Positions 34,214 through 39,322 of a stretch of DNA of 39,322 nt are shown in pieces. The stretch's first letter is position 1, and each line of letters starts with the position of its first letter. Both the position numbers and the translations under genes were made by a program. The stretch lies in NCBI GenBank assembly GCA_027623095.1, contig JAQBVM010000021.1, forward strand, positions 1-39,322. The letters are read 5' to 3'. The stretch comes from Verrucomicrobiota bacterium. GTDB taxonomy: Bacteria > Verrucomicrobiota > Verrucomicrobiia > Limisphaerales > SIBE01. A model generated the notes under the pieces. It was not told the DNA's origin, did not search any database, and worked only from the letters and a program-made list of their open reading frames with translations.

Positions 34214-34950
34214 CAAATTCGCGGGCCGGGCGTCGCGCGGGACCAACGACTGGCCGTCAGCGGCTGCTGGAGATCGCTCTTGGGCCGGAGTTTCCGGCGC
34301 GTTTTCCGATGTTCGATTTGTTTGCGGAGATTGCTGGTAACCTTGAGCCAGACGGCTTCGAGCGTGTGGTCGCGGGCGACAGCGTGTATGTCCGGTCCGG
34401 AGACTGCAAGGTGCACGCGCGCTTGGAAGGCCGGCGCATGGTCTCGCTGCTGTTCCAACACCACTTCAGCGGTACTGACGGGAATGAGAATGCCCAACGC
34501 GACGGCCATGATGATCAGCCCGGCTTTGGGCGCCACCAAGCCGCCGGCAATGCCCAGCAACGGAATCCACAAGACGAGCTGGCTTGCGAAGCTGGTGATG
34601 CCCACAGCCGCCATACGCAGTTGCAGCGGGGCATAAGCCTGTTTGTGCGGGATGGCGTGGCCACATTCGTGCGCGGCCACGCCGAGCGCCGCGGCGGACG
34701 TGCCATGATAATTGGCCGAGGAAAGGACGAGTCGTTTGTGCCGTGGATCATAATGGTCGCCGAGCAATTCCTCGTGTTCGACAATCTCCACGTTCGTGAT
34801 ACCGGCCTGGCGCAGAATCTCGTGCGCCGCTTCCGCACCCGTGTAACCGCTCGCCGTGGGCGTTTGGCTGTGGCGCGCATAGGTTCGTTTCACGTGCCAT
34901 TGTGCCAGCAACCCGATGGCGAGGGTGAGAATGAAGAGTAGCAGTATCAT
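34213..34950 (-). CDS. Chimeric YugP-like zinc peptidase / HPF-like C-terminus
   Basis: From ATG 34950 (AAAGGA just upstream) the 245-residue product begins as a YugP-type neutral zinc metallopeptidase: membrane helix MILLLFILTLAIGLLAQWHV, GYTGAEAAHEILRQAGI, GDHYDPRHKRLVLSSANYHG, and the zinc motif HECGH at 94-98, then two more helices to about residue 146. The expected next part, LPVEF-N/D-ASxRA with a third ligand and a closing helix pair, is absent. Instead, from about 150, AEVVLEQQRDHAPAFQARVHLAV, then GPDIHAVARDHTLEAVWLKV and LRKQIEHRKTRRK look like the C-terminal half of an HPF/RaiA ribosome hibernation factor. I infer an in-frame fusion by deletion between two neighbouring stress genes. 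Confidence 0.75.
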   Translation of the reverse strand: MILLLFILTLAIGLLAQWHVKRTYARHSQTPTASGYTGAEAAHEILRQAGITNVEIVEHEELLGDHYDPRHKRLVLSSANYHGTSAAALGVAAHECGHAIPHKQAYAPLQLRMAAVGITSFASQLVLWIPLLGIAGGLVAPKAGLIIMAVALGILIPVSTAEVVLEQQRDHAPAFQARVHLAVSGPDIHAVARDHTLEAVWLKVTSNLRKQIEHRKTRRKLRPKSDLQQPLTASRWSRATPGPRI

Positions 34951-34994
34951 AGATCCTTTCTGTTCGTGTTCATGGTGCGTAACAATCGTTTCTT

Positions 34995-35930
34995 TTACCA
35001 TTCGCGCGATACAGGTACTTTCGCGCTTGGGATGAGCGAGGCGCCTGGCGCAGTCTTGTCCCCCTCCGGACCCGGCCCCGCCAAATAGCGGAACAGCGGC
35101 GAGTCCGCCGAGAGCAGAAGCGTGCTGCGCTGGCCCAGGAACAGTTCGTAACTTTGGAGGCTGCGCACGAAGCGGTAGAACTCCGGGTCTTTGCCGTAAG
35201 CCTCCGCGTAGATGCGCGTGGCGGTCGCGTCGCCTTCGCCGCGCTGTACCTGGGCGGTTTGTTCGGCCTCTGCCAGGACGATGGTACGTTCCTTGTCAGT
35301 CTGGCTGCGCAGTTTGTTGGCCTCTTCCTCGCCCTCACTGCGGTATCGTTTGGCTTCACGTTCGCGCTCGGCCTGCATGCGGGCAAACACGCTCTGCTGT
35401 ACTTCCTTGGGCAGATCGGCACGCTTGATGCGAACGTCCACGACCTCGATGCCGAATTCGACTGCCTTCTCGCGCGCGCTCTTGGCGACCGCATCCATGA
35501 TGATCTCGCGGTTGGCCCCAATCACGGTGGCGAAGGTGTGGCTGGCCACCTCGCGGCGCAGTTCGGAAAAGACAAGGTCATCCAACCGGGCGCGCGCGCC
35601 GGATTCATCTCGGACGGTCTTGAAGAACTTCAGCGGATCGGCGATCCGCCAGCGTGTGACAGGATCAGCCACGAGACGTTTTTTGTCCTGGCTGAGATAC
35701 TCGGCCTGCGGCGCGTCGCTGGCCAGTATGCGCCGGTCGAATCGGATGCTGGTTTGGAGAAATGGCACTTTCGCGGCCAGCCCCGGTTTTTGAATGGTGC
35801 GAATGTATTCGCCGAACTGGGTGATGATGACTTGCTCGCGTTCGTCCACAATGACAAAGACTTGCTTCAACAAGGCGAAGGCGGCAATTAGGGTGACCAA
35901 ACCACCGAACAGAAAAACATTTAGGCGCAT
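34995..35930 (-). CDS. hflC: HflC, membrane protease modulator (SPFH/Band 7)
   Basis: A 311-residue SPFH-domain protein with one N-terminal transmembrane helix (VFLFGGLVTLIAAFALL) and a periplasmic Band-7 domain: VVDEREQVIITQFGEY, DPVTRWRIADPLKFF, VIGANREIIMDAV, VDVRIKRADLPKEV. A long helical coiled segment rich in Glu/Arg/Ala (about 185-235) ends with AEAYGKDPEFYRFVRSL, the HflC signature, and LLSADSPLFRYL. HflC pairs with HflK to cage the FtsH protease in the inner membrane. AAGGAAAG precedes ATG 35930, and only 4 bases separate it from the hflK stop. Confidence 0.95.
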   Translation of the reverse strand: MRLNVFLFGGLVTLIAAFALLKQVFVIVDEREQVIITQFGEYIRTIQKPGLAAKVPFLQTSIRFDRRILASDAPQAEYLSQDKKRLVADPVTRWRIADPLKFFKTVRDESGARARLDDLVFSELRREVASHTFATVIGANREIIMDAVAKSAREKAVEFGIEVVDVRIKRADLPKEVQQSVFARMQAEREREAKRYRSEGEEEANKLRSQTDKERTIVLAEAEQTAQVQRGEGDATATRIYAEAYGKDPEFYRFVRSLQSYELFLGQRSTLLLSADSPLFRYLAGPGPEGDKTAPGASLIPSAKVPVSREW

Positions 35931-35934
35931 AAAC

Positions 35935-36960
35935 TTACTTTCCTTTCACGGGTTCAATCGCAGTAGGGAGCGCGGCGGGAAGCTGTGACAAACCGCCCAG
36001 AGGCATCAACGGCAAAAGTCGCTGACCGAAGTCGCCATCCAGAATCACCTTGTCGGCGTTGGGCAGAATTCTTTCCATCGTTTCCAGGTGGAGCCGGTCG
36101 CGGGTCACTTCCCTCGACTTCTCGTATTCGGCCAGCACGCTCAGGAAACGCGATGCCTCGCCTTGCGCGATCAGGACGCGCTTCTCCTTATAACCTTCGG
36201 CTTCCCGCAGAATCTTTTGCGCTTCGCCGCGGGCCTTCGGCAGGATGTCCGCCTGATATCCCTTGGCCTGGTTGATGACCTTTTCCTTGTCCTCGCGCGC
36301 GCGCACCACGTCGTGGAAGGCGTCGCGGACGGCATCGGGCGGGTCGGCCGCCTGCAACTTGACCTCCGTGATAACCAAGCCGGATTCGTAATCGTCCATC
36401 AGCCGCTGGATGAAGACCCGGGCGTCGTCCTGCACCTTGGCGCGCTCTTCAATCATGACCTGGTCAATGGTCATGCTGCCAACGGTGCTGCGCAGTGCCA
36501 CTTCGGTCGCCGCGCTCAGCGCGACCTCGGGTTCGCGAAGGCGAAAAAGGAACTTGGAGGGTTCCGCCACGCGATACTGCACCACGATCTGCGCCTCAAC
36601 GATGTTTTCGTCGCCGGTGAGCATCAACGCTTCTCCCGTGACGCGTTGCACTCCGCGAAAGCCCACTTCAATGCGGCGAATTTGTTCGACGCTCAGGACG
36701 TCGATCTGCTGAAACGGCCAGGGAATGTGGTAGTTCAACCCAGGATCGGTGCGGGCAGTTTCCTTGCCGAAGGTGCGCACCACGCCGACCTGGCCTGGAT
36801 TGACTGAATAAACTCCGGAAGCGAGCCACGGGACCACAAGGAGAACCACCGCGACAGGAACAAGTTTCGGCAGGTTTTGTCTAACCCACTGGCTGACGCG
36901 CTCGAATTGCTCGATCAACTGTTGGTCTGGCGGCAGGTTATTGAATTCATGGGATTTCAT
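35935..36960 (-). CDS. hflK: HflK, membrane protease modulator (SPFH/Band 7)
   Basis: A 341-residue HflK protein: cytoplasmic N-terminus, transmembrane helix (KLVPVAVVLLVVPWLASGVY), then SPFH domain with NPGQVGVVRTFGKE, DPGLNYHIPWPFQQIDVL, MLTGDENIVEAQIVVQYRV, and VQDDARVFIQRLMDDYESGLVI, followed by a helical stretch (AREDKEKVINQAKGYQADILPKA) and a C-terminus with PNADKVILD. It lacks the long Gly-rich N-terminal extension of E. coli HflK (419 residues). ATG 36960 with GAGAGAC upstream is preferred; in-frame codons to 37125 give unfamiliar sequence. It is the first gene of the minus-strand run and faces nhaR. Confidence 0.94.
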   Translation of the reverse strand: MKSHEFNNLPPDQQLIEQFERVSQWVRQNLPKLVPVAVVLLVVPWLASGVYSVNPGQVGVVRTFGKETARTDPGLNYHIPWPFQQIDVLSVEQIRRIEVGFRGVQRVTGEALMLTGDENIVEAQIVVQYRVAEPSKFLFRLREPEVALSAATEVALRSTVGSMTIDQVMIEERAKVQDDARVFIQRLMDDYESGLVITEVKLQAADPPDAVRDAFHDVVRAREDKEKVINQAKGYQADILPKARGEAQKILREAEGYKEKRVLIAQGEASRFLSVLAEYEKSREVTRDRLHLETMERILPNADKVILDGDFGQRLLPLMPLGGLSQLPAALPTAIEPVKGK

Positions 36961-37240
36961 ATCTGGTCTCTCTTTGGTAATTCGGGATTCTGAATATTGG
37001 ACATCGAAGGATGCCCATCTCGCGATCGTTTTCGGCTCATTCGCTACCGCCCCAGCACTGGTGAGCGGGTCAGCCGGCACGGCCGCGACCACCGAAATGG
37101 GTGATGGTAACGCATTGCTAGACAAAGGCCCGCGTCGTTGTGAACCCGGCCTTTCTTCGACTCGGCAACCAGCGAGTTCAGTGTTTGCTTCTCATTCACA
37201 GTGCCGAGCATACGAGCGAAGTCTCGGTTCGACTAATACG

Positions 37241-37253
37241 AAGTTTAAAACTT
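37241..37253. promoter_or_regulatory. Palindrome AAGTTT-A-AAACTT
   Basis: A perfect 13-base palindrome lying 4 bases before the TTCCATA/TATGGAA palindrome and 55 bases upstream of the nhaR-like start. Two adjacent symmetric sites in a divergent promoter region are what a LysR-type regulator usually binds (recognition and activation sites). AT-rich sequence makes chance occurrence possible. Confidence 0.45.
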
Positions 37254-37257
37254 ATAG

Positions 37258-37272
37258 TTCCATATTATGGAA
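37258..37272. promoter_or_regulatory. Candidate NhaR operator TTCCATA-T-TATGGAA
   Basis: A perfect 15-base palindrome (TTCCATA T TATGGAA), with the LysR-type T-N11-A spacing at 37259-37271, 36 bases upstream of the nhaR-like ATG. It contains TATTAT (37263-37268), a plausible -10 element for nhaR, so binding would fit autoregulation. On the other side it could act on the hflK-terC run. The rest of 36961-37308 contains no other feature I can support. Confidence 0.6.
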
Positions 37273-37308
37273 TTTACTCTTCGGAGTTCTTGAATAGGTT
37301 CCAGCCGC

Positions 37309-38208
37309 ATGAAATGGCTGAACTACCATCACCTGCTCTATTTCTGGACGGTCGCCAGCGAGGGCAGCATCCGTAAAGCATCCGAAAAGCTAAGTGTCTC
37401 GCAGCCGTCCATCTGCACGCAAGTGCAGTCGCTGGAGGAGGCGTTGGGTGAAAAACTCTTCCGCCGCAACGGACGCAATTTGGTGATGACGGAGATTGGC
37501 CAACTGGTATTTGGCTACGCAGAAGCGATTTTCTCGCTCGGCATCGAATTGGTGAGCGCCGTGAAGCAAGGTTCTGCCACGCGCGCGATAAAGCTGAACT
37601 TGGGCATCGCTGACTCCGTGCCGAAGCTGGTGACCAAGGCCATTCTCGAACCCGTTTTCAATATGCTCGGCCAAGTGCATGTAGTGTGTCGCGAGGGCAA
37701 AGTCGAGGACTTGCTGTCGCAACTGGCCGCGATGCGATTGGATATCGTGCTGGCCGACGAACCCGCTTCGACGAGTTTGCCGTTCAAAATGTTTAACCAT
37801 CTGCTCGGTTCAAGCGGCGTGACGTTCTGCGCGATGCCGGAGCTAGCGAAGCGATTGCAGAAAGGCTTTCCGAAGTCCTTGCATGGCGCTCCGGCGCTGC
37901 TACCCACCCAGAACACCAGCCTCCGCCGTTCACTCGAGAAATGGTTTCAGTCTGTCGGAATCCGTCCGCACATCGTGGCGGAATTTGAAGATGGTTCACT
38001 GATGAAAACGGTTGCAGCGGGAGGGCGCGGCTTCATTCCCGTGGCCTCCGTCGTCGCCAACGAAGCGGTGGAGCGTTACAAGTTCAAAATCGTCGGCGCG
38101 ACGGATAAATGCACCGACCAGTTTTATGCCATCTCCGCCGAACGGCGCTTAACGCATCCGGCGGTGCTGTTGATCACCGAAAATGCCCAGAAGGCTTTGT
38201 TTCACTGA
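37309..38208 (+). CDS. nhaR: NhaR-like LysR family transcriptional regulator
   Basis: A 299-residue LysR-type regulator. MKWLNYHHLLYFWTVASEGSI at the N-terminus and the winged helix (IRKASEKLSVSQPSICTQVQSL, LEEALGEKLFRRNGRNLVMTEIG, about 20-65) match the NhaR subgroup very closely; the effector domain follows (LNLGIADSVPKLVTKAILEP, LAAMRLDIVLADEP). NhaR of E. coli senses sodium and activates nhaA. Here nhaA lies at the far end of the divergent gene run, and two palindromes lie upstream of nhaR, consistent with control of both sides. Confidence 0.93.
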   Translation: MKWLNYHHLLYFWTVASEGSIRKASEKLSVSQPSICTQVQSLEEALGEKLFRRNGRNLVMTEIGQLVFGYAEAIFSLGIELVSAVKQGSATRAIKLNLGIADSVPKLVTKAILEPVFNMLGQVHVVCREGKVEDLLSQLAAMRLDIVLADEPASTSLPFKMFNHLLGSSGVTFCAMPELAKRLQKGFPKSLHGAPALLPTQNTSLRRSLEKWFQSVGIRPHIVAEFEDGSLMKTVAAGGRGFIPVASVVANEAVERYKFKIVGATDKCTDQFYAISAERRLTHPAVLLITENAQKALFH

Positions 38209-38305
38209 AAACCAGCCTCGGGACTCATGAGCATGTCTCCACCGAATTAACCTATTCTTTGGTTTTGCCATTGCAAAATGCCGCTTCCGTGGCATCTACT
38301 GAGGC

Positions 38306-38695
38306 ATGCAGACGTTAAGAACACTGGTGGTTGCGCTGATGGCGCTTGCCTGGGTTACGGTTACGTCCCATTGTCAGTTTGAGGCGTTGCCCGGTCTAGA
38401 ATTCCTCCGGTGCGCAACTGAATTGCAGGTGCCCGATGAAGGCGGCGATCCCTGCAATGAAGGTGGATGCTGCTCAGTTGAATCCGCAAAGTATCAGTCT
38501 CCCCGCCAGCAGGAAATGTTGCCTGTCGTCTTAGTGGCGATCCTGCCCGTTGACGATTTTGACATGTTGGAGCTATCACTCCCCGTCGGGGTCAGTTTCG
38601 GAATTCTCACGGCGGCACCGCCAGAACTGCAAGCATCCTGGCAGTTTTCCCTTCGCACGGCTCTTCCTGTCCGTGCTCCTTCTCTCAATTCCTAA
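38306..38695 (+). CDS. Small Cys-rich exported protein next to an efflux gene
   Basis: A 129-residue protein with a signal peptide (MQTLRTLVVALMALAWVTVTS) followed by SHCQFEALPGLEFLRC and a Cys cluster DPCNEGGCCSVES (six Cys after the signal, plus His), then a region without Cys that ends WQFSLRTALPVRAPS. From memory, similar small proteins with an SHC...PGLEFL..C start and a WQF..RTALP.RAPS end sit directly before CzcC-type genes in Verrucomicrobia, but they have no described function that I know of. The Cys/His content suggests periplasmic metal binding. It follows nhaR by 97 bases. Confidence 0.7.
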   Translation: MQTLRTLVVALMALAWVTVTSHCQFEALPGLEFLRCATELQVPDEGGDPCNEGGCCSVESAKYQSPRQQEMLPVVLVAILPVDDFDMLELSLPVGVSFGILTAAPPELQASWQFSLRTALPVRAPSLNS

Positions 38696-38810
38696 TTAGT
38701 TCTCGTCTTCGCTGAGGACTCTCCCCAGTTCAATCAGGCGTTTTTCGCGCCTGTACGTATCGGTTTTTCCTGGTTGATCGTGTCCGTCTATTCGTGACCG
38801 TTTGGAATTT

Positions 38811-39320
38811 ATGAAGAAATCAAGTCCCTTGAACGAGCGTTACCCAACCATCTCGGTCGGCCCGTCCATTTCGGGGGAGAGCGCGGGCGACCGCGAGCGC
38901 ATCATCGGCTTGGGCGTCTCACTGCCGCTGCCATTGTGGAATCGGAACAAGGGAAACATCGAGGCTGCCGTCGCACGGCAGATGCAGGCGGAAGTTTCGA
39001 TCAGTGTCACGGAGCGCGAGATTTTCCGAAAAGTTATCGAGGCCGCGCTGACCTACGAGACCAAGCTTCGCGAGATGGCCATGTGGCGGCCCGATTCGGC
39101 TGAGCATTTCCGGGAAGCGGCGGAAGTAGCCGACCGGCATTACCGGCTCGGTGCGGTGCCGATTTCAACCTACGTCGAGTTGCAGAAGCAATATCTCGAC
39201 GCGGTGGAGGGATTGCTCGACACGAAGAAAGAGGCCCTCGAAGCCGCGGCGCAATTGGAACTGCTCACGGGCTTTCCACTGCCGCTGGCCCGGACCACCC
39301 TTACCGAGGAGAAACAATGA
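38811..39320 (+). CDS. CzcC/TolC-type outer-membrane efflux protein, N-terminally truncated
   Basis: The 169-residue product matches only the second half of an outer-membrane efflux protein of the CzcC type: YPTISVGPSISGE, IIGLGVSLPLPLWNRNKGNIEAA, then long helices to YVELQKQYLDAVEGLLDTKKEALEAAAQLELLTG. Normal members have about 400 residues with two repeated hairpin/coiled-coil halves and a signal peptide; here the frame opens directly before the second repeat with no signal sequence and no N-terminal half upstream. It is probably a 5'-deleted remnant, although a short product remains possible. The stop overlaps the next start (ATGA), typical of czcCBA-type operons. Confidence 0.75.
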   Translation: MKKSSPLNERYPTISVGPSISGESAGDRERIIGLGVSLPLPLWNRNKGNIEAAVARQMQAEVSISVTEREIFRKVIEAALTYETKLREMAMWRPDSAEHFREAAEVADRHYRLGAVPISTYVELQKQYLDAVEGLLDTKKEALEAAAQLELLTGFPLPLARTTLTEEKQ

Positions 39321-39322
39321 AG
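39317..39322 (+). CDS. Start of next gene (probably membrane-fusion protein), cut by window end
   Basis: ATGAAG begins at 39317, overlapping the preceding stop by four bases and preceded by GAGGAGAAAC, a good ribosome-binding site. Only two codons are visible. By operon logic it would be the CzcB/CusB-type periplasmic adaptor of an RND efflux system; that identity is inference. Confidence 0.35.

Noticed and set aside
34309..34941. A 210-codon plus-strand frame opposite the zinc peptidase, starting MFDLFAEIAGNLEPDGF
   Set aside because: The minus-strand frame carries recognisable YugP and HPF-like motifs over the same bases; the plus-strand frame becomes Gln/His/Arg-rich and matches nothing, as expected of an antisense shadow.

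Overview
The window looks like a chromosomal segment of a soil or freshwater Verrucomicrobiota-type bacterium (PVC superphylum, Pedosphaera/Limisphaerales-like). The reasons are paired Cys-type sulfatases, a giant DUF1080 + beta-propeller + HEAT + cytochrome c fusion, a CRTAC1-like FG-GAP/ASPIC protein, a large subtilase with a P-domain, and many short palindromic repeats between genes of a kind I associate with these genomes. The taxonomy is inferred from gene content; no rRNA, tRNA, CRISPR array or intact transposase gene was seen.

Layout. 1-4446: a housekeeping block with an MnmC-like methyltransferase, a PolX-type DNA polymerase and, divergently, thiD, with repeat-rich gaps. 4447-19262: a plus-strand block of large exported proteins (subtilase, DUF1080/propeller/cytochrome fusion, DUF4202 protein, two sulfatases, FG-GAP/ASPIC protein), probably for degrading and binding extracellular polymers. 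19286-22076: a decaying stretch with three broken genes in a row: a YdeI-like gene with an in-frame amber codon, a SLATT-like gene with a one-base frameshift, and a CPA1 Na+/H+ antiporter with its middle deleted. 22168-25223: small proteins mostly of unknown function (membrane-anchored protein, GYF-domain protein, an 87-residue protein, an RHH-like protein) and a DUF218/YdcF-like protein. 25224-25739: repeats.

25740-36960 is a long minus-strand gene run with very tight junctions (several ATGA overlaps): hflK, hflC, a chimeric zinc peptidase, a lone glycogen-binding (CBM48/AMPK-type) protein, an ABC ATPase with two DUF3526-type permeases, a VTT/YqaA protein, a CNNM/CorC-type protein, nhaA and terC. 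It is headed by a divergently transcribed nhaR-like LysR regulator whose upstream region carries two adjacent palindromes. I read the run as an ion and membrane stress island, possibly under NhaR control. After nhaR come a small Cys-rich exported protein and a CzcC/TolC-type outer-membrane efflux gene that lacks its N-terminal half, whose stop overlaps the next start; this suggests the front end of a heavy-metal RND efflux operon running off the window.

The most notable items are the NhaR-headed island with its palindromic operator candidates, the in-frame fusion of a YugP-type peptidase to what looks like the C-terminal half of a ribosome hibernation factor, the small Cys-rich efflux-associated protein, the three consecutive broken genes, and an interlocking pair of perfect inverted repeats at 20149-20331. 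Family assignments are from motif recognition by eye; no database search was run.
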